From: an uncultured Clostridia bacterium
GTDB taxonomy: Bacteria; Bacillota; Clostridia; TANB77; CAG-508
Length of the DNA: 40,799 nt
Direction of reading: 5' to 3'
Assembly: GCA_944390535.1 (NCBI GenBank)
Contig: CALXQV010000014.1
Location: 1-40,799, forward strand
Within the stretch, counting starts at the first letter, position 1. The number at the start of each line of letters is the position of its first letter. Both the position numbers and the translations under genes were made by a program. This document shows, one piece after another, positions 16,460 through 23,749 of this stretch. The notes under the pieces are model-generated. The model did no database searches, was not told the DNA's origin, and worked only from the letters and a program-made list of their open reading frames with translations.

Positions 16460-18124
16460 TTATAAATCATCATAGTCAATATTATAATTTCCTCGACTTT
16501 TAGAATCATTACGAACTTTTCTAGAATGTATAAACTTTTCAAAAGTAGAAAAGTCTAAAGGGGGTAAAGTATCTTGAGAGTCAGGCGTATAAGCTTTAGG
16601 GTTTTGAAAAGTATGCTCAAAGATGGTATGTATTTTAGGGGTGAAAGAATCTACAACATTACCATGAAATTTAGCAACCAAAATATATTTTCCAAGCAAG
16701 TCAGGTAATCCCACATTAGAATTATATAAAAGCTTTTCTAAAATTTCAGTAGAGGAATCGAATGCATCTGGATCTTTTTCTAATATATCGTGCAATATAG
16801 GATTTTGCGACCACTTTCTTACTTTTTCTTTTTTATAATTATCATGAGCTGTCATAAAAGAAGTATCAAATAGAGTTGTATCAATTTTATTTACACAGTT
16901 TTTTTCCATTTCCAAATCACGAATTTGTGTTTCTAAAGAATATCCAAATTCTTCATAAAAAAATGAGTCGTGTAAAGATTTATAATTAGATATTTTTTTT
17001 GGACTTTTTACATAATCTTTAGAACGTTTCCAAATTCTTGTTATACCAATTTCATCATAATATTCATACATGGCATTTTGAATATCATAAAGTGCTTGTT
17101 CCGTATATTTATTATCTACTTTTTTTAATTTTATATTGTTTTTATTACGCAAAAGTTTACTCAGATTAATAATATTATTGTTATTTTCGAAGTATTTACT
17201 TTGTTTAGAAGGATGAGTAGTGATTAAGATATCACCTGTTGAACCATCTATAGAAGTAGAAAGGATATCTAGTTGTTCATCATCATTAATTATGAGAGAA
17301 TCTTGTAATAAAGTGATTTCTCCAGAAGAAGTTTTAGAAGCATTTTCAAAAGTTCTTTCTTTTGCAGAAAGTTCAATTGGATACAATAAGTTATGCGCAC
17401 TAATTTCTTTTTTTTCTCCATCCACGATAGCATAATACATTCCTTTGTCATCTTGTTCTATTTGGGCGGAAGGAATTAATACAGAAGAAAGAATTGGAAT
17501 TGCATTTCCATGTTCATCTAATATTTCTAATTGGCCATCAGAATTACTTCTTACAGATTGTATATTAAAATCAACATCATTTACAATAATACGATTAGCA
17601 AATGTGTCTTCTGTTCTACCTAATCGTATAACTAAATCTTCTTTTTCATCAGGTGATAACTGTTCAAATAAACTTCTAAAGCCATAAAGAGTGCCTATAT
17701 CTGGTGAAGTATTTTCAATGATACTTTTTATTTTAAGAAATCTTTCTATTTTTGGAGGAGTTTCTTTTAGATAAAATTTAAAATATTTTTCTATATTTTT
17801 ACTTCTTTCTTCTTCAAATGCTTTCAATTGTTCTTTATCTGTTGGGTATTGGCTAGGAAATAGTTTCTCTATACTGTCTGACATTGTTCTAAAAGATTTT
17901 ATTAGAAAGCTTCTCTTAGATTTAATTCTTCCCTTAAAAGAAAAATTAATATTAGGCAATTTCTTGGAAAGCTCTATATGAAGATTACACATTTGTTTTT
18001 CTAAAAGGGGAAAATATTCATCTGAGTATCTCGCATGTCTTTGAAAGAAAATATAGGGATTAATATCTGGATGAATATAGTTACACCAGCCTATGAAATC
18101 TTTTTCAACTTTTGGAATTCCCAT
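16460..18124 (-). CDS. Divergent RelA/SpoT-domain protein with a long insertion
   Basis: A 554-residue protein not closely like any family I know, but with the ordered motifs of the (p)ppGpp synthetase fold: GRIKSKRSF (65-73; canonical gRvKs..Si), IGTLYGFR (143-150; canonical I.D..GiR), RSKDYVKSPK (367-376), YKSLH (381-385), ETQIR (398-402) and TAHDNYKK (425-432; canonical AAHW.YK). About 215 residues separate GFR from KDY, against roughly 50 in normal synthetases; the insertion is Asp/Ser-rich with beta-like repeats (VDGEKKE, SIDGSTGDI). The Asp that binds Mg2+ (D264 in Rel of S. equisimilis) is Thr145. No HD hydrolase domain is seen. So it may be a pseudo-enzyme or act on another substrate. 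AAGGAG is 9 nt before ATG 18124. Transcribed opposite to trmR and trhP. Confidence 0.6.
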   Translation of the reverse strand: MGIPKVEKDFIGWCNYIHPDINPYIFFQRHARYSDEYFPLLEKQMCNLHIELSKKLPNINFSFKGRIKSKRSFLIKSFRTMSDSIEKLFPSQYPTDKEQLKAFEEERSKNIEKYFKFYLKETPPKIERFLKIKSIIENTSPDIGTLYGFRSLFEQLSPDEKEDLVIRLGRTEDTFANRIIVNDVDFNIQSVRSNSDGQLEILDEHGNAIPILSSVLIPSAQIEQDDKGMYYAIVDGEKKEISAHNLLYPIELSAKERTFENASKTSSGEITLLQDSLIINDDEQLDILSTSIDGSTGDILITTHPSKQSKYFENNNNIINLSKLLRNKNNIKLKKVDNKYTEQALYDIQNAMYEYYDEIGITRIWKRSKDYVKSPKKISNYKSLHDSFFYEEFGYSLETQIRDLEMEKNCVNKIDTTLFDTSFMTAHDNYKKEKVRKWSQNPILHDILEKDPDAFDSSTEILEKLLYNSNVGLPDLLGKYILVAKFHGNVVDSFTPKIHTIFEHTFQNPKAYTPDSQDTLPPLDFSTFEKFIHSRKVRNDSKSRGNYNIDYDDL

Positions 18125-18182
18125 AATATAAAGCTCCTTATATATTAATTTTTTAGAGTATTCTTTCTATTTTTAATCATTT

Positions 18183-18386
18183 TTTCTTCTAGTTAGATAC
18201 TCTAGGTCTTTTTTCAAATATAAGTGTATCAAAAAACATAAAGAATATCAATTAAATTAAAAAAAACTATGTAAAAAAAGTTAAGATATAATAGGAAATA
18301 GAATGATTCACTAAAAAGGTAATAATCCATAAATCTCAAGTGTCTTATAGTATAAGTCTTTTCATAGAGTATCTAACTAAAAGAAA
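18183..18386. repeat. 204-bp inverted-repeat-bounded segment
   Basis: Ends 18183-18204 and 18365-18386 are inverted copies (21 of 22 match, core TAGTTAGATACTCTA). A third TAGAGTAT lies at 18151-18160 and could pair with the left arm. The inside is AT-rich without a gene. The whole gap 18125-18572 otherwise holds only the trhP promoter. It is a MITE-like element or a large regulatory hairpin. Confidence 0.6.
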
Positions 18387-18490
18387 TTAAAATAAACAAT
18401 GAAATAGATATATACCCGAATATACTTTGTTTTTTAGATTTTTTTACTATACCTACAAGTATAAAGTAAAAAACAACAGATATTTTATGA

Positions 18491-18519
18491 TTGACATAAA
18501 TAAGAGAGGATTGTATAAT
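18491..18519 (+). promoter_or_regulatory. Consensus promoter of trhP
   Basis: TTGACA (18491-18496) and TATAAT (18514-18519) have a 17-bp spacer, 53 nt before the trhP start codon. Confidence 0.85.
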
Positions 18520-18572
18520 ATTAATGTGAAAAGTAAGAAAATAGATATCATAAGAAATAAGGAAGGGAATAT

Positions 18573-19802
18573 ATGAAAAAAGTAGAATTATTAGCACCAG
18601 CAGGTTCATATGAAAAAGCCAAGATTGCCTTTTTATATGGAGCAGATGCAGTATATTGTGGAACATCATCATTATCATTAAGAACAAGAGCAGACATGGG
18701 GGATAAGGATTTAGAAAAAACGATTCAATATGCACATAGTATTGGAAAAAAAGTATATGTTACTTTAAATATTTTTGCTTGGGATGAAAAATATGAAGAA
18801 ATTATAGAAATGGCAAAAACATTAGAGAATTTAAAGCCAGATGGAATTATTGCAGCAGATGGAGGAGTAATAGAAGTATTAAAACAGTATGCACCAAGTG
18901 TAGCAATAAATGTTAGTACACAAGCAAATATTGTAAGTTTACATGCCGCAAATTTTTGGTATCATAATGGTGCAAAAAGGATGATTATGGCAAGAGAAAT
19001 AAATAAAGAGCAGTTAAAATATATTATGGAAAATAAACCTGAAGGAATGGAAATTGAAATATTTGTTCATGGAGCAATTTGTTTTGCTTTTTCAGGAAGA
19101 TGTTTTTTAAGTGATTTCATGTCATGTAGAAGTGCCAATTTAGGAGATTGTGCACAAAGTTGTAGATGGTCATATAATCTTTATGCAGAAGAAAAAAATA
19201 ATCCAGGAGAATTGATGCCAATTGAAACAAATGAATATGGAACAAGCATTTTTTCTTCAAAAGACTTATGCTTAATAAAAGAAATTCCAGAAATTATGGA
19301 TATGGGTGTAGATAGTCTGAAAATAGAAGGGAGATTAAAAACAGAATATTATTTAGCAAGTGTGATAGGGGCATATAGAAATGCAATTGATGACTATGAA
19401 AAAGACCCAGAGCATTATGATTATACAAAATATTTAAAAGAATTGGAAAAAGTGAAGACAAGAGGCTTAACAACATTTTATTTTAATAATAGAAATAACA
19501 AAGACATACAAGAATATGGTGGAAGACAATATAACGAAGCATATGAATTTGGTGGAAAAGTAGTAGAATATGATGATGAAAAATCTGTCATTGAAATAAA
19601 AAATAAATTACAAGTAGGAGATAAAATGGAAATACTAGTACCATATCAACTAGAACCAGTACAATTTACAATTGATCAATTATGGGATTATGATACAAAA
19701 GAAAAAATAGAATCTGTAAGTCCAGGGGTAAAAGGACAAAAGGTATTAATGAAATTACCAATAACATGTGAAAAAGATTGGATAATAAGAAGAGAAAAAT
19801 AG
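18573..19802 (+). CDS. trhP: U32 family protein, tRNA U34 hydroxylase (TrhP-like)
   Basis: A 409-residue member of the U32 'peptidase' family. The family signature is complete at about 162-180 (EIFVHGAICFAFSGRC), with further Cys at 185, 193 and 197 that could hold an iron-sulfur cluster. U32 proteins YrrN/YrrO (TrhP) make 5-hydroxyuridine at tRNA position 34 from prephenate; the neighbouring methyltransferase trmR would convert it to methoxyuridine. The C-terminal part (about 330-405) is the small U32 beta-barrel-like domain. AAGGAAGGG precedes ATG 18573. It has its own promoter and terminator. Confidence 0.87.
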   Translation: MKKVELLAPAGSYEKAKIAFLYGADAVYCGTSSLSLRTRADMGDKDLEKTIQYAHSIGKKVYVTLNIFAWDEKYEEIIEMAKTLENLKPDGIIAADGGVIEVLKQYAPSVAINVSTQANIVSLHAANFWYHNGAKRMIMAREINKEQLKYIMENKPEGMEIEIFVHGAICFAFSGRCFLSDFMSCRSANLGDCAQSCRWSYNLYAEEKNNPGELMPIETNEYGTSIFSSKDLCLIKEIPEIMDMGVDSLKIEGRLKTEYYLASVIGAYRNAIDDYEKDPEHYDYTKYLKELEKVKTRGLTTFYFNNRNNKDIQEYGGRQYNEAYEFGGKVVEYDDEKSVIEIKNKLQVGDKMEILVPYQLEPVQFTIDQLWDYDTKEKIESVSPGVKGQKVLMKLPITCEKDWIIRREK

Positions 19803-19805
19803 TAT

Positions 19806-19838
19806 AAAAAAATCCATACTGCACGTATGGCTTTTTTT
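19806..19838. terminator. Bidirectional terminator after trhP
   Basis: CCATAC (19814-19819) pairs with GTATGG (19825-19830), with a T run on the right and an A run on the left. On the minus strand the same hairpin ends in seven U and would terminate the small RNA described next. Confidence 0.85.
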
Positions 19839-19996
19839 GCTGTCACCTGCAGGAAGCCGAGTAAAATATTCAAAATGGGTATTAAAAATATATATTTTAC
19901 CCACCACGGATGACAGCATAATCACCAAACCAGTAAGCTAAAAAGATTCACCTAAAGGGTGGTGATGTGTATAAATGGATATTTCCATTTGATAAC
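19806..19996 (-). ncRNA. Candidate structured small RNA of about 190 nt
   Basis: A promoter on the minus strand (20003-20032) and a terminator (19806-19831) bracket a gene-free, unusually structured stretch. Predicted stems, in transcript order: AAATGGA/TCCATTT (about 19974-19990), ATCACCA/TGGTGAT (about 19921-19967), a long hairpin closed by GCTGTCA/TGACAGC (19839-19917) with an inner GTAAAATAT/ATATTTTAC stem and a G-rich asymmetric loop, then the terminator hairpin. Loops carry C-rich CCACCC and ACCCA that could pair with ribosome binding sites. It resembles no RNA family I can name; 6S, SRP, tmRNA and known riboswitch motifs were not seen. The rest of the gap (20034-20236) holds only a weak -10 (TATAAT, 20181-20186) for the next gene. 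Confidence 0.55.
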
Positions 19997-20002
19997 ATAA
20001 AT

Positions 20003-20032
20003 AGTATACAATACAAATAAGTGAAATGTCAA
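20003..20032 (-). promoter_or_regulatory. Promoter of the candidate small RNA
   Basis: On the minus strand TTGACA (20032-20027) and TATACT (20008-20003) have an 18-bp spacer. No protein gene follows in that direction before the terminator, so it points to a small RNA. Confidence 0.6.
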
Positions 20033-20236
20033 GAAAAGTAATAATTTTATAGGCAATTTATAAAAAAATATGTAAAAAAGGAATAATTATAAAAAGATAA
20101 AATGTCGATAAAGCAATCATTAATAATTTGTATGAAATGCAACGGTATAGTGGAGAGTATCCTAAAATGATTTTTTTGAATATAATACACAAAAGCAACT
20201 GATACTAGTAATGAAGAAAAGGGAGGAGAGATATCC

Positions 20237-21217
20237 ATGAAAAATCATACATTGATTGGAAATACACCTATGATAAAAATGATATATAGATATAAAGGAA
20301 AAGAAAATAGCATATATGTCAAATTAGAAATGTTTAATTTAACAGGCAGTATAAAAGATCGAGTGGCATATTATATCATAAAAAATGCAAAAGAAAAAGG
20401 AATTTTGAAAGACAATATGCCAATCATAGAAGCAACTAGTGGAAACACAGGAATTTCTTTATCAGCCTTAGGTGCTTATTATAAACATCCAGTATATATT
20501 TTTATGCCAGACTGGGCAAGTAAAGAAAGAATTGAATTAATGAAATTATATGGAGCAAATGTAACATTAATATCAAAAGAAGAAGGTGGATTTATAAAAT
20601 GCGTAGAGGAAGCAAAAAAATTAGCAAAAGAAACAAATGGGTTTTTAGCAAATCAATTTGAGAATGAAGATAATATAACCGCACATTATGAAACAACTGG
20701 AAAAGAAATATTAGAACAGTTGGAAGCAAAAGAAATAGGAGGATTTGTTTCTGGTGTAGGAACAGGAGGAACTTTAATAGGAATTGGAAAACGATTAAAA
20801 GAAAAAGATCATCAGATAAAAATATATGCATTAGAACCAGAAAAAATGCCAATATTGTCAGAAGGAAAAATATTAGGACAACACAAAATAGAAGGAATTG
20901 GAGATGACTTTATACCAGATATATTTGAAAGAAATAAACATATCATTGAAAAAGATATCATGTTAATTAATGACGAAGATGCCATAAATATGGCTAGAAA
21001 AATTGCTAGAGAATTGGGAATTGGAGTGGGAATTTCGTCAGGTGCAAATTTTATAGCAGGTGTATTGTTAGGAGAAGGTCAACAAAAGAAAATAGTAACA
21101 GTATTTGCCGATGATAATAAAAAATATCTGTCAACAAATTTAATTGAAAACAGCTCTGAAAAAGAAGAAATGATAAGTTCTAAAATCCAATTAGTAGAAT
21201 ATAAAGTAGTGAATTAA
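20237..21217 (+). CDS. cysK: Cysteine synthase family PLP enzyme
   Basis: A 326-residue fold-type II PLP enzyme of the O-acetylserine sulfhydrylase group, which makes L-cysteine from O-acetylserine and sulfide. Seen: PLP Lys40 in LTGSIKDR, substrate loop ATSGNTGIS (66-74), phosphate-binding loop GTGGT (175-179), HKIEGIGDDFIPDIF (216-230), and the Ser pyridine-binding site in GVGISSGAN. Length is normal. The MPDWASKERIELMKLYGA segment differs from the usual MPETMS.ERR, so a related beta-replacement reaction is possible. GGGAGGAG lies about 8 nt before ATG 20237. It is convergent with sigK. Confidence 0.85.
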   Translation: MKNHTLIGNTPMIKMIYRYKGKENSIYVKLEMFNLTGSIKDRVAYYIIKNAKEKGILKDNMPIIEATSGNTGISLSALGAYYKHPVYIFMPDWASKERIELMKLYGANVTLISKEEGGFIKCVEEAKKLAKETNGFLANQFENEDNITAHYETTGKEILEQLEAKEIGGFVSGVGTGGTLIGIGKRLKEKDHQIKIYALEPEKMPILSEGKILGQHKIEGIGDDFIPDIFERNKHIIEKDIMLINDEDAINMARKIARELGIGVGISSGANFIAGVLLGEGQQKKIVTVFADDNKKYLSTNLIENSSEKEEMISSKIQLVEYKVVN

Positions 21218-21254
21218 GGGTAATTTTTCTATATAACGTTGTTCTCTTATACCA

Positions 21255-21282
21255 TAAAAAGCCTCTATATAAAGAGGCTTTA
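21255..21282 (-). terminator. Terminator between cysK and sigK
   Basis: AAAGCCTCT pairs with AGAGGCTTT around a short AT loop. The T run is best on the minus strand, so it mainly serves sigK and starts within its stop codon. The opposite direction (cysK) has a weaker tail. Confidence 0.75.
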
Positions 21283-21990
21283 ATCTTTTAATTCCTTTGA
21301 TAATTTTCCAATTGCTTTGGTCTCAATTCTAGAAACATAAGAACGAGAAATTCCCATCATTTTTGCAATTTCATGTTGTGTTTTTGGTTTATGACCACCA
21401 AGCCCAAAACGAAGTTCTAAAATTGTTTTTTCTCGATCTTTTAAAATACACTTCATTTTTTCATATAATAATTTGATTTTCATTTTTATATCAACTTCAT
21501 CTTCAATATTTCTCTCGTCATTTTCTAAGATTTCCTGTAAAGTAATCACATTATCATCTTTATCTTTTCCGATAGGTTCATTTAAATATACTTCAGCACC
21601 TAATTTTTTAGTAGCTCTTAAGTGCATTAAAATCTCATTATCAATACATCTAGAAACATATGTAGAAAGTTTGGAGCCTTTATCAATATTAAAACTATTA
21701 ATCCCTTTAATTAAGCCAATTGTTCCAATAGAAATTAAATCATCTGGTTCAACATTTGTAGTGGAATACTTTTTTGTTATGTGAGCAACCAACCTTAAAT
21801 TTCTTTCAATTAGAATATTTCTTGCTTCTTCGTCTCCTTTTTTCATTTGTTCTAAATATAGTTTTTCTTCTTCAGAAGTTAACGGTTCGGGAAATATATT
21901 ACTACTAGATATATATCCAACTAAAAATACCGAAGATTTTAAGAATTCAATAAATCCTAAAATACCAGATAAACAAAGTGCAGAAAACAT
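21280..21990 (-). CDS. sigK: Sporulation sigma factor SigK (pro-sigma-K form)
   Basis: A 236-residue sigma-70-family factor closely following the SigK pattern: a hydrophobic pro-segment (about 1-30, SALCLSGILGFIEFLKSS) before FPEPLTSEEEKLYLEQM, region 2 with RNILIERNLRLVAHI, DLISIGTIGLIKGINSF and a CIDNEILMHLRATKK stretch, then region 4 ending in ISRSYVSRIETKA. SigK drives late mother-cell genes such as those for the spore coat. The gene is whole, with no skin-type intervening element. GGAGGTG is 5 nt before ATG 21990. A sigma-E-like promoter upstream was not convincing. Confidence 0.93.
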   Translation of the reverse strand: MFSALCLSGILGFIEFLKSSVFLVGYISSSNIFPEPLTSEEEKLYLEQMKKGDEEARNILIERNLRLVAHITKKYSTTNVEPDDLISIGTIGLIKGINSFNIDKGSKLSTYVSRCIDNEILMHLRATKKLGAEVYLNEPIGKDKDDNVITLQEILENDERNIEDEVDIKMKIKLLYEKMKCILKDREKTILELRFGLGGHKPKTQHEIAKMMGISRSYVSRIETKAIGKLSKELKD

Positions 21991-22119
21991 ATAAGCACCT
22001 CCAACTATATATAAATACGAAAAAAATTATGCAGAATTATATAGATATCAATCTACATTAAAAAACTTGCATAACAAATTATATGTAGAAGAAAAATAAA
22101 AGTGCATGACCATAAAAAA

Positions 22120-22543
22120 GAACTTAAGGGACAGTCCTTAAAGTTCATATCAAAAATTTTATAAAATGCTTGAACATATGTCATAATAAAGAACCTTCCA
22201 TAGCTAATCCTTTTCATAAGAAAGTTTACAAAGTGATATCCAGTTTATCATATTATTTTTTATTACCTTTGATTTAGCTCTAAACATAAATTTGAATTCT
22301 AAAATTAAATCAAATTTTATTAAAAATTCAAAAATTAAAATCTAAAAATTTCAAAATGATATATAAATAATAGCCAAGGCTACAACAATATTTTTAATTT
22401 ATTATGAAACAAGTTCTCTAGTGTTTAATAATCATATGAAAATACTAAAAATATCTTTTAAATGAATGAAGTAAAAAGAAATTCATAAAATAAAAAGAGA
22501 AAACTTTAAACATAATGAACTTTAAGGATTGTCCCTTAAGTTC
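22120..22543. repeat. REP/BIME-like element, copy 2 (long spacer)
   Basis: Arms 22120-22148 and 22515-22543 are inverted copies (28 of 29 match) of the GGGACAGTCC-type repeat. They are separated by 366 bp of very AT-rich DNA without a gene. The right end lies 1 nt before the AAGGGAG ribosome binding site of the next gene. The remaining gap (21991-22119) shows nothing I can name. Confidence 0.75.
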
Positions 22544-22558
22544 GAAGGGAGTATATGT

Positions 22559-23443
22559 ATGAAAGGATTTTTTAATATAATAAAAGGTATTTTTATTGGA
22601 GCAGGAGCGATTGTACCAGGTGTTAGCAGTGGCGTGTTATGCGTGATTTTCGGTATTTATGAAAAATTACTAGATGCTGTTTTGAATTTTTTTAAGGATA
22701 TAAAACAGAATACGAAATTTTTATTTCCTATTATTCTTGGGGTGGGAATAGGCGTGTTACTATTTAGTAATATATTAAATTATCTATTATATGAATTTCC
22801 CATACAAACCAAGTCTATATTTATTGGACTAATTATGGGAACAATTCCTTCGTTAATAAGAGAAGCAAACGAAAAAGAGGAGTTTAAACCACAAAATGTC
22901 ATATATTTGTTGATAGCTTTAGCGATAGGAACTGTAACAGTACTGTTAGAAAATACAATACATATAACCAATAGTGGAGAGGATATAAATAGCATGTATT
23001 TAATCATATGTGGAGCAATCATGTCTTTAGGAATTGTGGTACCTGGGGTAAGTAGTACAATTATTTTAATGCTATTAGGTGTGTATGCTATCTATTTACA
23101 ATCAATTGCAAATGTATATCTACCAGTATTAGTTCCTATGGGAATAGGATTAATATTAGGAAGTATTCTTGTCATGAAATTAACAAAAAGATTGTTAGAA
23201 AGGCATTATGCGAAAACCTTTTACAGCATTATAGGGTTTACTATAGGTTCTATCTTTGTTCTTATGCCACAAGGAATGACAGGGACAGAATATATTTTAT
23301 CTATATTGTGTGTCATTTTAGGAATATATATTTCCCACATCCCAGATGGAATAAAACATTTTAGAAGTTTTAGCACACATAGAACAGGAAAAGCATTGAA
23401 AAAAGTTCATTTCACTTTACAAAGTAGAGAAAAAGACTTGTGA
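22559..23443 (+). CDS. DUF368 membrane protein (PopT-like undecaprenyl phosphate transporter)
   Basis: A 294-residue polytopic membrane protein with two copies of the DUF368 motif: GAGAIVPGVSSGVL (about 14-27) and GIVVPGVSSTIILMLLGVY, set in inverted-topology halves of about four helices each. DUF368 proteins have been shown to recycle undecaprenyl phosphate across the cytoplasmic membrane for wall synthesis. The function here is inferred from family membership. ATG 22559 follows AAGGGAG (22545-22551) by 7 nt; an earlier TTG at 22529 lies within the repeat. It appears to be followed by a separate promoter for the gltX operon. Confidence 0.88.
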   Translation: MKGFFNIIKGIFIGAGAIVPGVSSGVLCVIFGIYEKLLDAVLNFFKDIKQNTKFLFPIILGVGIGVLLFSNILNYLLYEFPIQTKSIFIGLIMGTIPSLIREANEKEEFKPQNVIYLLIALAIGTVTVLLENTIHITNSGEDINSMYLIICGAIMSLGIVVPGVSSTIILMLLGVYAIYLQSIANVYLPVLVPMGIGLILGSILVMKLTKRLLERHYAKTFYSIIGFTIGSIFVLMPQGMTGTEYILSILCVILGIYISHIPDGIKHFRSFSTHRTGKALKKVHFTLQSREKDL

Positions 23444-23466
23444 AATGCTCGAAAGTATAGTATAAT
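23438..23466 (+). promoter_or_regulatory. Promoter of the gltX operon
   Basis: TTGTGA (23438-23443) and TATAAT (23461-23466) have a 17-bp spacer. The -35 overlaps the stop codon of the DUF368 gene. Confidence 0.7.
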
Positions 23467-23514
23467 ATTGGACATAGAGGTTATATAAGTTATATAAAAG
23501 AGAGGAACAAGAAT

Positions 23515-23748
23515 ATGACAAAGGAAGAAATCAAAAAAATAATTCGAAAAAATCAAGATAAATCATTAAATGAATTAAAAAGAATGATAAAAGCTGTTAT
23601 GCCCCAAAATAAAAGAAAAGATTTTACATTTGATGAGTTAAGGGAGCTAATAATAGAAGTTAATCAGGAAAGAGAAGAAGAAATAAAAAAATATAATAAA
23701 CATCAAGTAACTAGAAATACAAGAAGAATGGGAGGGATAGAGAGATAA
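23515..23748 (+). CDS. 77-residue basic helical protein upstream of gltX
   Basis: A small, highly charged, mostly helical protein (TKEEIKKIIRKNQDKSLNE..., C-terminus NTRRMGGIER). I do not recognise the family. It has a good site (GAGGAA, 7 nt before ATG) and ends 1 nt before the gltX start, so it is almost certainly co-transcribed and translationally coupled with gltX. Confidence 0.65.
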   Translation: MTKEEIKKIIRKNQDKSLNELKRMIKAVMPQNKRKDFTFDELRELIIEVNQEREEEIKKYNKHQVTRNTRRMGGIER

Positions 23749-23749
23749 A

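Noticed and set aside
19839..19995. Possible riboswitch or T-box leader for the cysteine synthase gene
   Set aside because: AAAGGGTGGTGAT on the plus strand slightly recalls a T-box core, but the conserved TGG-ACC-GCG is absent, the stems do not fit, and the promoter and terminator point to a minus-strand transcript.
19966..20001. 11-codon plus-strand frame after GGGTGG (starting ATG at 19966)
   Set aside because: It lies across a perfect hairpin of the candidate small RNA and has no promoter on that strand; more likely chance.
21990..22060. Sigma-E type promoter for sigK
   Set aside because: A CATAATTT on the minus strand resembles a -10, but no acceptable -35 lies at 14-15 bp.
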